Shown: one piece after another, positions 6,207-12,222 of the stretch | Layout: each line of letters starts with the position of its first letter | Position numbering within the stretch: position 1 is the first letter of the stretch | Source: a virus | Strand: one strand, 5' to 3' | IMG/VR virus record: IMGVR_UViG_3300032308_002617 | Span: 1 to 34,744 of that record | Length of the DNA: 34,744 nucleotides | Notes under the pieces: model-generated | What the model was told of the DNA's origin: nothing | Database searches by the model: none | What the model saw: the letters and a program-made list of their open reading frames with translations, nothing else | Program-made: the position numbers and the translations under genes

Positions 6207-6332
6207 TTAATCAGTCAATGTATTTTCTTCTTTTGGTGTAAAAATGGGTTCTAAACTTTTAATAAGTTCATTGAGTTCAGTAATTGTTAGTTTACTGATT
6301 TCTTCCATAATTTGTTTTAATTTATCACTCAT
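6207..6332 (-). CDS. bL12 (L7/L12) N-terminal-domain-like microprotein
   Basis: 41 aa: an opening MSDKLKQIMEEISKLTITEL followed by NELIKSLEPIFTPKEENTLTD. The pattern of a short helix, then (I)xxLTxxELxELxKxLExxF, is that of the dimerisation/L10-binding N-terminal domain of ribosomal stalk protein bL12. The flexible hinge and factor-binding C-terminal domain are absent. It could bind L10 and block or replace stalk copies, reducing factor recruitment to host ribosomes. It is the last gene of the ten-gene operon; its ATG lies 8 nt inside the upstream lipoprotein gene. Similarity was judged by eye on a short sequence. Confidence 0.6.
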   Translation of the reverse strand: MSDKLKQIMEEISKLTITELNELIKSLEPIFTPKEENTLTD

Positions 6333-6492
6333 TTGTAGTTATATCTTTTTTAAACCAAGGTTTTTTCAATACAGTTCCATCCCAAATGCAAGGAGTTTTC
6401 CAATAGTTATTTTCATTAATGGCGGGTTTTACCATTTTATCTGTAAGCGTTGTGCATCCAGTTAAAAGTAAAGATAAAATTATAATTTTCAT
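6325..6492 (-). CDS. Small lipoprotein
   Basis: 55 aa: MKIIILSLLLTGCTTLTDKM, a short signal peptide with lipobox LLTGC followed by a polar domain (NNYWKTPCIWDGTVLKKPWF) with one further Cys. It is expected to be lipidated in the cell envelope. The ATG overlaps the preceding stop (ATGA) and its own 3' end overlaps the bL12-like start, so translation is coupled along the operon. No family recognised; an envelope or superinfection role is possible but only inferred. Confidence 0.75.
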   Translation of the reverse strand: MKIIILSLLLTGCTTLTDKMVKPAINENNYWKTPCIWDGTVLKKPWFKKDITTNE

Positions 6493-7031
6493 TCTTTTAC
6501 TTTATAACAAATTCTACCTTGTCCGTCAAGATCATATCCATGTTTATCTAATTCTTTTCTAACATCAACATCTAATTTATCGGCAAACATTCTTGAAATA
6601 TTTTTTTCAAACCAAGATATTCTTTCTTCATTTTTTTGATAGTGTTTAACAGCGAGTGGGGTATATAAAAAACCATCTTTAATATTTTTTAAAGTAGTTT
6701 CAAATTCACCCCAAAAATTTTTAAAACGAGTTAATGGAGTCGATGTTCTGTGAAATTTAGTATAGATCTTATCAAACCCATATGGGTTATATTCTTCTTC
6801 ATAAGATCTAAAATCCAGAGGGTTGTAGTTTTTCAAAAACATCCAACGGTTTTTAAGAATAATAAAAGTATTCTTTAAACGATCTTTAATCGTCCAACTA
6901 TAATCTGGTTTTGGTTTTTCTGGTATGTAAAGCGCATTTATACCTATGCTTTTTTTAATGTTCTTTTTCTTGTGTGCTTGATTTTTGCCACATTCTTCTT
7001 CTAGAATTTTTACATATTCATTTGTATTCAT
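6489..7031 (-). CDS. Uncharacterised operon protein
   Basis: 180 aa, basic and aromatic, rich in Tyr, Phe, Trp and Asn (NPLDFRSYEEEYNPYGFDKI, FKNFWGEF). No signal peptide, membrane span or motif I can name. The C terminus reads KHGYDLDGQGRICYKVKE. Coupled by ATGA overlaps on both sides, so it is co-expressed with a two-TM protein upstream and the lipoprotein downstream. Function unknown. Confidence 0.78.
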   Translation of the reverse strand: MNTNEYVKILEEECGKNQAHKKKNIKKSIGINALYIPEKPKPDYSWTIKDRLKNTFIILKNRWMFLKNYNPLDFRSYEEEYNPYGFDKIYTKFHRTSTPLTRFKNFWGEFETTLKNIKDGFLYTPLAVKHYQKNEERISWFEKNISRMFADKLDVDVRKELDKHGYDLDGQGRICYKVKE

Positions 7032-7210
7032 TTCTCATCCTCCATGATTTTTCTGTAAAGACTGCTTACAACAACTTGACCAACTATACCAAAGAATATA
7101 ATTGCGGTCCAGCTTTTCGGTTCTAAACCCCAACCATAGATAAGAGTTGCCACACTCAACCCGATAGATGTGGTGACTACTGCAATTAATGCTACTAGTT
7201 TTGTTATCAT
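7028..7210 (-). CDS. Small two-TM membrane protein
   Basis: 60 aa. Hydrophobic segments at about residues 4-26 (VALIAVVTTSIGLSVATLIY) and 34-51 (TAIIFFGIVGQVVVSSLY), then a charged tail RKIMEDEK. Its stop overlaps the following gene (ATGA). Inner-membrane location is likely. The size would allow a holin-like or superinfection-exclusion role, but nothing in the sequence decides this, and its place in an early-type operon argues against a holin. Confidence 0.72.
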   Translation of the reverse strand: MITKLVALIAVVTTSIGLSVATLIYGWGLEPKSWTAIIFFGIVGQVVVSSLYRKIMEDEK

Positions 7211-7213
7211 ATT

Positions 7214-7561
7214 TTATTGATTATGATACCAGCTATTTGAAGTAACCAGATCTTTATACTTGACATTATACTTTGCCAAGAAGTCTTCAAACTCAATATT
7301 TTCTTCTTCGTTATAAACAAAATCAAAAAGCCATTCTTTGCCTTTTTCGTTAAGTTTTAAATCCAGAGCTAAAATATCATATACCAAATCAATATGTGAT
7401 TGAAGTCTGTTGATAAATTCTTTGTCTCTGTAGATTCGATCTTCGGGATGATCACCGTCTAGTGTGTAATGTTCCTCCGTAATTGTTGATTTTGAATCAT
7501 AATATGGTGAACATACATCTGTTGATGGATATGGTTTAAATTTATTATTTTTCTTTTTCAT
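7214..7561 (-). CDS. Uncharacterised operon protein, C-terminal WYHN
   Basis: 115 aa, acidic in the middle (YNEEENIEFEDFLAKYNVKY), no recognised domain. It ends SNSWYHNQ, which resembles the end NNWYHNE of the protein at 8147; the two are otherwise unlike. The start overlaps the upstream stop (7558-7561). Function unknown. Confidence 0.72.
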   Translation of the reverse strand: MKKKNNKFKPYPSTDVCSPYYDSKSTITEEHYTLDGDHPEDRIYRDKEFINRLQSHIDLVYDILALDLKLNEKGKEWLFDFVYNEEENIEFEDFLAKYNVKYKDLVTSNSWYHNQ

Positions 7562-7881
7562 AAATTTATAGCAGCTTCTTCTCTTTCTTTTTTCTTTTCA
7601 GTATATATTCTTTGTCTTTCTTCGACTTCTTTATCCGATTGTGGAGTATCGCAAAGTTGCCAAAATGCTTTTGTGATCAATCTTTGTTGTTCTCTTTCAG
7701 AAGGTTCTCCGTTTCCAACACGATGCATATAAGACCACATATCTGCATTGTGTACAAGTTCTCTAACTCCTGTATCATTACAACACATTACACACATATT
7801 GATCTTATGTAAAAATTTTTCATACATTTCGATCTTTTGTTTTTGTGTAGGTTTTTTCATAGAATCTAAATTGCTTTCCAT
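7558..7881 (-). CDS. Uncharacterised operon protein
   Basis: 107 aa (Met1, or Met8 at MKKPTQKQK). The middle has MCVMCCNDTGVRELVHNADMW: a C-x2-CC cluster plus His that could bind metal. The rest is charged helix ending in KEVEERQRIYTEKKKEREEA. The 5' end overlaps the previous gene by 16 nt. I do not recognise the family. Confidence 0.7.
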   Translation of the reverse strand: MESNLDSMKKPTQKQKIEMYEKFLHKINMCVMCCNDTGVRELVHNADMWSYMHRVGNGEPSEREQQRLITKAFWQLCDTPQSDKEVEERQRIYTEKKKEREEAAINL

Positions 7882-8150
7882 TTCTCTCCTTTATATCCTA
7901 GACCAAATTGACCCCAAAAACCATCCTTTCCTTCATTGAGATCAAATAGATTGTTTTCAATTTGTTTGTATTCCTCATGAGAAGGAATGACGATAGCACA
8001 GATTTTTTTGTTATTTGCTTTTTCAAGAATTCTCACTCCATTCTTAAACAATTGATTTTTCACAATATAGTTTTTATAGATGAATAATTGCTTTTTTGGA
8101 ATAAAAATGCAATAGGAATTAGTAAAGACTTCTGATGGTATCGTATTCAT
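7866..8150 (-). CDS. Uncharacterised operon protein
   Basis: 94-aa basic, beta-rich protein (YCIFIPKKQLFIYKNYIV, KKICAIVIPSHEEYKQIENN) ending with an aromatic/Gly stretch GFWGQFGLGYKGEKW. No domain recognised. Coupled by ATGA to the gene at 8147. Function unknown. Confidence 0.72.
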   Translation of the reverse strand: MNTIPSEVFTNSYCIFIPKKQLFIYKNYIVKNQLFKNGVRILEKANNKKICAIVIPSHEEYKQIENNLFDLNEGKDGFWGQFGLGYKGEKWKAI

Positions 8151-8503
8151 TCGTTATGATACCAATTGTTTTTTTCTTTCTTCCAATCAGGTGAAGGTGG
8201 ATTGCACATACCATGAACCCATTTGTTCTTTTCGACTTCTAAAGAACTAGAAGTCTCTTCTAAACCATCAGTATCACCCATACAACAATAGTCTGTATCA
8301 TCGATGACATCATAACCACTTTCTGGTACAACTTCCAAATGTCCATCAAAGACAAAGCCACAAGCTTTCAAGTAACACTCAAAATTCCAAAGCATTTGAG
8401 TAATAGTTACTTCTCCTGTTGGTATATCAAAAATGACTTCAACTGGTGAAAATTGTTCACAGCTTTCTTCGTATGTATATTTAAATGTATGTTTTGCTTT
8501 CAT
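8147..8503 (-). CDS. Uncharacterised operon protein, C-terminal WYHN
   Basis: 118 aa, acidic. The first half looks beta-rich (KHTFKYTYEES, VEVIFDIPTGEVTITQML) and includes FECYLKACGFVFDG; a Cys pair follows in DTDYCCMGDTDG. The C terminus NNWYHNE matches that of the protein at 7214. Coupled by ATGA to the metalloprotease gene upstream. Family not recognised. Confidence 0.72.
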   Translation of the reverse strand: MKAKHTFKYTYEESCEQFSPVEVIFDIPTGEVTITQMLWNFECYLKACGFVFDGHLEVVPESGYDVIDDTDYCCMGDTDGLEETSSSLEVEKNKWVHGMCNPPSPDWKKEKNNWYHNE

Positions 8504-9150
8504 AGTTTTGTTTGTTGTTTATAAAGATTACTATACTCGATACGAACATCAATGTCAACCCCTCTTCCAAAATCTGGTTGTTCATATCCATATTGAAGAT
8601 ATGCTTGTATCTCATCATCAACGACTTTTGCGGCATATCCCATTTTTAAAATATTTTTTTTGAATGCTTCGTAATATTTTTTTGGAAGTCCTTTAGTCAA
8701 AGCATCCATTTTCTTTTTGTATTCTTTATTGGTGTAATAAAGACCATGACAGACTTCATGTTTAAAGATATCACCTTTTGTGTCACCACAACCAATCACG
8801 TATGATTCATTTGTCGCAAGATATTTTAAATTCAAAACAGCCAGAATATCATACATTAGTTTATCATAAGGAGACTCTATCTTGTTTAATTTGTTATAAC
8901 AATCGTTTATTTGTCTCAAAGGAATGTTGAAACCAGACCAATCTGAACCATAACTAAATCCCCAACCTTTTTGCTCATGATACCATTTCATATAGTCCCA
9001 GATTGAAAATTCTTTGCCACGAAACTTAGGACTTGGGCTTTCATAATATTCTTGGGCGCGACAAAAAAGCATGGCGCGATCATATTTGTCTTTAACAACA
9101 ACTGCAAAAATATTAGGTTTTACTTCTTTGATGTAATGTTTTATTTTCAT
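8500..9150 (-). CDS. Zincin-like metallopeptidase
   Basis: 216 aa with the zinc-binding helix FKHEVCHGLYYT (His131, Glu132, His135) and a possible third ligand Glu180 in DDEIQAYLQYG about 45 residues on, as in gluzincin-type peptidases. The N-terminal 120 residues are aromatic and may form a substrate-binding domain. No signal peptide, so it is probably cytoplasmic, acting on host or phage proteins. It is the second gene of the operon driven from 9336-9364 and thus likely expressed early. The family could not be named; peptidase activity is inferred from the motif. Confidence 0.72.
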   Translation of the reverse strand: MKIKHYIKEVKPNIFAVVVKDKYDRAMLFCRAQEYYESPSPKFRGKEFSIWDYMKWYHEQKGWGFSYGSDWSGFNIPLRQINDCYNKLNKIESPYDKLMYDILAVLNLKYLATNESYVIGCGDTKGDIFKHEVCHGLYYTNKEYKKKMDALTKGLPKKYYEAFKKNILKMGYAAKVVDDEIQAYLQYGYEQPDFGRGVDIDVRIEYSNLYKQQTKL

Positions 9151-9329
9151 TTTTCATCCTTAACCCATAAAACATTACCGTTTACTTCTTTCTGGTAATA
9201 TTCCATTTTTGCCATATCTTTGATTAATTCATTACGAAGTTTAATTGTAAAAATTTCTGTTATAGTTCCTGCTGTAATAATGAACAAAGAAATAAACACA
9301 ATAGAAATAAAAACAATTTTTACGTTCAT
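9147..9329 (-). CDS. Single-TM membrane protein, operon start
   Basis: 60 aa with one N-terminal membrane helix (VKIVFISIVFISLFIITAGT) and a polar tail of about 35 residues ending NVLWVKDEK. It could be a signal anchor with the tail outside. First gene of the ten-gene operon; the ATG is 6 nt from the -10 of the promoter at 9336-9364, so its transcript is close to leaderless. Function unknown. Confidence 0.7.
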   Translation of the reverse strand: MNVKIVFISIVFISLFIITAGTITEIFTIKLRNELIKDMAKMEYYQKEVNGNVLWVKDEK

Positions 9330-9335
9330 TATTGG

Positions 9336-9364
9336 ATGATATTACGAAATGATGTTTTTGTCAA
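9336..9364 (-). promoter_or_regulatory. Sigma70-like promoter of the ten-gene operon
   Basis: Minus strand: consensus -35 TTGACA, 17-nt spacer, -10 TATCAT, then 6 nt to the ATG at 9329. The best host-type promoter in the window. It drives the overlapping genes 9147 down to 6207, suggesting early expression by the unmodified host polymerase. Confidence 0.65.
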
Positions 9365-9438
9365 ATGAAAATGAGGATCGAAAAGTCTCTAATCCTTTCT
9401 AATAAGATTACAACTCGTAATGCTAAACCTATATACCA

Positions 9439-9511
9439 TCGGGCAGAGAGGACTCGAACCTCCGATACCCTGCTCCCAAAGCAGGTGCCATAGCCACTAG
9501 GCGACTGCCCG
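9439..9511 (-). tRNA. tRNA-Pro (anticodon TGG)
   Basis: 73 nt: acceptor CGGGCAG/CTGCCCG, anticodon arm CCTGC-TTTGGGA-GCAGG (anticodon TGG), T arm GGAGG-TTCGAGT-CCTCT, discriminator A, no CCA. TTGCTT-N16-TAATAT on the minus strand about 10 nt upstream could be its own promoter. Confidence 0.93.
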
Positions 9512-9554
9512 TAATCTAATATATTACCAAAAACTTAAAATAAAGCAAGAACTA

Positions 9555-10337
9555 TTATGCTTCAATGTTATATTGTTTAAGCGGAGCAGTCATTCCGCCG
9601 CTAGGAGATCTACGCATATTACCTAATGCTTTTCCTAAATCATATCCATAATATGCGGCTCTTTTTAAGATTTCATATTCAGAATTTGTTTTTGGTAAAG
9701 ATAATTTATTATTTGTAAGAAAATCTAAAGCTTCTTTACCTAATTGATCTTTTTCTGAATCTGAAATTGAACCAAAAAATTTTTCAAAATCAACTGGATT
9801 ATTGATTTTAGCAGGAGCAGTATTACCAAATGCTTCTGCATTTAAACCAACTTTTGTTGATGATCCAACACTAAATTGTCCTCCGCTAGTTTTAATTTCT
9901 GACATTTGACGTTTTAATACAGCAAAAATTTCATTTTTCATCGCATTCTCATCGTTAATAGGAATGTTTAATCTTTTTAAATCTTTTACCAAACCATTCA
10001 ATGCTGAATTGATATATGTATTATATTTTGCACCTTGAGCAGTTTCCTTTGATGCTTTAACTTGAGCTTTACCTTCTCGTTCTTCTTTTCTGGCTTTTTG
10101 ATAAAGTTCTGATTGTTTAGGATCTAAGCCTAATGCTTTAGCACCAGCACCTACTGCTTTTTGAACTAAACCGCCTTTTGTTTGTTGATATGCACCACCA
10201 ACTCTTTGACCAAGACCTTTAACAGCACCAATAGCTTGTGCGCCTCTTGCTTTGGCTACATCCCAAATGCCTTCATCCAATTGCTGATTATAAATCTTTG
10301 CATAGGCTTCATTAATATTGATGTCATCTTTTTTCAT
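9555..10337 (-). CDS. Leader-bearing Ala/Gly-rich protein (possible internal head protein)
   Basis: 260 aa. The N terminus, MKKDDININEAYAKIYNQQ, is a KDQ-class leader with the cleavage-like INE at residues 7-9. Next comes a low-complexity Ala/Gly/Gln region (GAQAIGAVKGLGQRVGGAYQ and on to about residue 72), then a charged linker and a helical C-terminal domain. Amphipathic Ala/Gly-rich stretches after a leader are typical of internal or ejected head proteins, but the assignment is inference. GATAAATA at 10344-10351 lies 6 nt before the ATG. Confidence 0.78.
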   Translation of the reverse strand: MKKDDININEAYAKIYNQQLDEGIWDVAKARGAQAIGAVKGLGQRVGGAYQQTKGGLVQKAVGAGAKALGLDPKQSELYQKARKEEREGKAQVKASKETAQGAKYNTYINSALNGLVKDLKRLNIPINDENAMKNEIFAVLKRQMSEIKTSGGQFSVGSSTKVGLNAEAFGNTAPAKINNPVDFEKFFGSISDSEKDQLGKEALDFLTNNKLSLPKTNSEYEILKRAAYYGYDLGKALGNMRRSPSGGMTAPLKQYNIEA

Positions 10338-10343
10338 ATATTA

Positions 10344-10351
10344 TATTTATC
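10344..10351 (-). promoter_or_regulatory. TAAATA box before 10337 gene
   Basis: GATAAATA on the minus strand, 6 nt before the ATG at 10337 and overlapping the end of the upstream gene. Same class as the other late-promoter-like boxes. Confidence 0.45.
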
Positions 10352-10616
10352 CGTTTTTTTCCATATTTGCTAATTTTGTATAATATTCTGGATCTTCAAA
10401 CAAATGATCCATTGCTATTTTCTTGGCGGTTTCTCTATCAACTTTTGGTTTTTTAGCTTCACTTTCTACGTGTTCTTTAGTTTCTACACCAATACCATCA
10501 TCTAATTGTTTTTTTAAAGCTTCAATATCAACGTTGTGTTTTTTGGCAATATCTTCCAAAGTTTTTCCTTTGGCTAAACCATTTAATGTATTTTCTATTA
10601 AAGTGTTAAATTTCAT
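10347..10616 (-). CDS. Leader-bearing small protein with DUF5661-like region
   Basis: 89 aa. Leader MKFNTLIENTLN (LIE at 6-8). Residues about 18-35 (KTLEDIAKKHNVDIEALKKQ) look like a small helix-turn-helix. The second half, GVETKEHVESEAKKPKVD then AKKIAMDHLFEDPEYYTKL, resembles the phage DUF5661 pattern (GxxxExEH ... A..IA.DHL.E.P.YY..L); that name is from memory and unverified. Function of the family unknown to me. It overlaps the preceding gene by ATGA. Confidence 0.75.
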   Translation of the reverse strand: MKFNTLIENTLNGLAKGKTLEDIAKKHNVDIEALKKQLDDGIGVETKEHVESEAKKPKVDRETAKKIAMDHLFEDPEYYTKLANMEKNG

Positions 10617-10819
10617 TTTACGTAAACTTTACAAGAAGGGTTAATTGATAAAAAAGAAATTGCTTCTTCGTATTTTTCAAAATCGACAGTTTCTCCGTTT
10701 GGGAATACTGCTTGAAATAAATTTTTTGAAAATTTTAATTGTGACAAAGATTCTTCAATAGAAAGTTTGATTGAAAAATCTGATGTTTTATCCATAAATG
10801 AGTTTCCGCTATTGTTCAT
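10613..10819 (-). CDS. Small protein with box-driven start
   Basis: 68 aa starting MNNSGNSFMDKTSDF, then a compact alpha/beta stretch (FSKNLFQAVFPNGETVDFEK) and a C-terminal CKVYVK. IKLSIEES in the first third is a weak leader-like segment. GTAAGTATT lies 8 nt before the ATG. It overlaps the 10347 gene by ATGA, so the two plus the 9555 gene form one minus-strand set. No family recognised. Confidence 0.68.
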   Translation of the reverse strand: MNNSGNSFMDKTSDFSIKLSIEESLSQLKFSKNLFQAVFPNGETVDFEKYEEAISFLSINPSCKVYVK

Positions 10820-10846
10820 ATTAATACTTACATTTCAGATTAAAAA

Positions 10847-10933
10847 TGGCGGGTGACTGAGGTATCGATCCCCATTCCTTTCGGAACCGCTAGTTTTCAA
10901 AACTAGGTTTAACGCCAGTTAAATTAATCACCC
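10847..10933 (-). tRNA. tRNA-Ser (anticodon TGA), CCA encoded
   Basis: Class II tRNA: acceptor GGGTGAT/GTCACCC, anticodon arm CTAGT-TTTGAAA-ACTAG (anticodon TGA), long variable arm built on GGTTCC-GAAA-GGAA, T loop ATCGATA, discriminator G, CCA encoded at 10847-10849. The structured region 10934-11220 is immediately 5' of it. Confidence 0.92.
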
Positions 10934-11220
10934 AATTAAATTTTTATTATATTCTTTTGCTTCTTTTACGAAATAATCCCCATAAATTTAGTTTTTGAAA
11001 GGTTTTGCTCTAGAAATTGTCCTTTCCTCAACGAAGCCTCCGAGAGTTCCCAGAACAATCAACGTCAAAGCCTGTGTTGATCAATGCATGGAGTCAAAGT
11101 TTTATGCAGCTTAACTCATCCAGCGAACAAGTTCACCAACACACTAACAGGCAAGATCCCTTGTTCTGATTCGGAAATGAACTGCTACCGAATCGTGTTA
11201 ATAATTTATCAAATATCTTT
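10934..11220 (-). ncRNA. Structured RNA directly upstream of tRNA-Ser
   Basis: About 290 nt with no credible gene, bounded by the stop of the 11228 gene and the 5' end of tRNA-Ser. Helices readable by eye: 11168-11174/11188-11194 (7 bp), 11125-11131/11160-11166 (7 bp), 11058-11063/11076-11081 (6 bp), 10997-11002/11021-11026 (6 bp). The 60 nt next to the tRNA are AT-rich and look like a linker. The arrangement (structured RNA, then tRNA on the same strand) repeats that at tRNA-Asn. I checked for RNase P and tmRNA hallmarks and did not find a convincing set. Class unknown; strand taken from the tRNA. Confidence 0.5.
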
Positions 11221-11227
11221 CTTATTG

Positions 11228-11797
11228 TCAAATAATATTTACATCACATTGATAATAAAGTCTTTTCAAGTTATACGATGCAACATCATTAAATTCTGCA
11301 AGTTTGCTATATTGTGTTTTTATATTCTCATGCAAACTTTTCATATCACAATTTACCCAATTAGAAACAATTTTAGAAAAACAATTATTAGACTCTTCAA
11401 CTAATTGTTGATTGGTTTTTACATTACAAAAATTTGCTTCACTAACTTCGGAAATAAACATACCCGAATAAAATCCATTTAATTGATATTTCTCAACAAA
11501 CTTATCGGCGTTACACCAAAGATAAAAACATTCTTTTTTATTTTTCAAAAAAGGAACAAAATTTTTGTCAATGACATAACCATTATTTGTATTAAAGTTT
11601 CCAACCGAAAATAATCCTTCAGGTGAACCATGGCCCATCATCATAATTCTATCGTGAGTTTTTATTAATTCAAAAACTTCTTGTTTTAGAATTTTTGAAA
11701 AATTATTCTGAATAACAGTTTTATTGTCAATTTTCTCGTAGATCGTTTCCAAAAAAACAGTAGAGGTATCTTTTGGATGAATGATTAATGTTTTCAC
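11228..11797 (-). CDS. Clan-CD (caspase/CHAT-like) cysteine peptidase-like protein
   Basis: 189 aa. Two motifs fit the catalytic dyad of clan CD peptidases: DRIMMMGHGSPEGLF, a strand followed by His-Gly (His56), and ECFYLWCNADKFVE, a strand ending in Cys95. The segment between has the expected length for the core of this fold. Similar His-Gly ... WCNA proteins occur, as far as I recall, as uncharacterised proteins in phages and bacteria. A peptidase role, for example against host regulators, is inferred. It is separated by only 4 nt from bS21 upstream, so the two are likely co-transcribed. Confidence 0.65.
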   Translation of the reverse strand: MKTLIIHPKDTSTVFLETIYEKIDNKTVIQNNFSKILKQEVFELIKTHDRIMMMGHGSPEGLFSVGNFNTNNGYVIDKNFVPFLKNKKECFYLWCNADKFVEKYQLNGFYSGMFISEVSEANFCNVKTNQQLVEESNNCFSKIVSNWVNCDMKSLHENIKTQYSKLAEFNDVASYNLKRLYYQCDVNII

Positions 11798-11801
11798 ATC
11801 A

Positions 11802-12032
11802 TCACTTATAACTGTTTATTTGCTTTTTGTCAAAAGATTTTTTCTTAATCAACTTAAGTCTTTGTCTTAATTTTCTTTCTCTTCTTTCTTTTGGAGTTTC
11901 AAAAGCTCTTTTTGACCTTACAGTATCCATCACACCTTCTGTTGTAAGTTTATTTTTCAATCTTTGTAAAGCCTTGTCCAAAGCCAATTTTGGATCACCT
12001 TTTTTGAATATTCTCACTTCTGCATTAATCAT
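11802..12032 (-). CDS. rpsU: Ribosomal protein bS21 homologue
   Basis: 76 aa, strongly basic. The sequence follows the bS21 pattern: an N-terminal strand (AEVRIFKKGDPKLALDKALQ), ALxRxKxKxxxxGVMDTVR, then RAFETPKERRERKLRQRL and a Lys-rich tail. bS21 sits on the 30S platform near the anti-Shine-Dalgarno end and affects mRNA selection; phage-encoded copies are known from marine viruses and are thought to replace the host protein. The protein is full length. Since most starts in this phage lack a Shine-Dalgarno sequence, a phage bS21 could tune 30S subunits to them (inference). Confidence 0.82.
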   Translation of the reverse strand: MINAEVRIFKKGDPKLALDKALQRLKNKLTTEGVMDTVRSKRAFETPKERRERKLRQRLKLIKKKSFDKKQINSYK

Positions 12033-12085
12033 ATGATTAATTTATTTTTTGGTTGTATAAGTCAAGGGGTACGGAAAATTAAAAA

Positions 12086-12160
12086 TGGAGGGCCATGTCG
12101 GTACTGCCCCGACTTCTCTAGTTTGGAAGACTAGCACATTACTTTTGATGTTAATGACCC
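12086..12160 (-). tRNA. tRNA-Gly (anticodon TCC) with unusual T loop, CCA encoded
   Basis: Acceptor GGGTCAT/ATGGCCC, D stem ACAT/ATGT, anticodon arm CTAGT-CTTCCAA-ACTAG (anticodon TCC), discriminator T, CCA encoded at 12086-12088. The T stem GTCGG/CCGAC is intact but its loop is GGCAGTA instead of the near-universal TTCRANY. The same loop type (GGCAGCA) occurs in the tmRNA at 23898. Confidence 0.88.
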
Positions 12161-12222
12161 ATTAAATGTTTTCAAAGATATTCGAACTCTTTATTTTTTA
12201 ATGATTTAATGTAAGTATATAG

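Noticed and set aside
6244-6465. Plus-strand frame over the operon end
   Set aside because: Antisense to two coupled minus-strand genes, one with a clear lipobox.
10934-11220. RNase P RNA
   Set aside because: GAGGAAAGGACA recalls the CR-I region, but the distant 3' partner and the usual length (about 350-400 nt) are lacking.
11084-11404. 106-codon plus-strand frame
   Set aside because: Antisense to the clan-CD gene and the structured RNA; low-complexity composition and no start signal.
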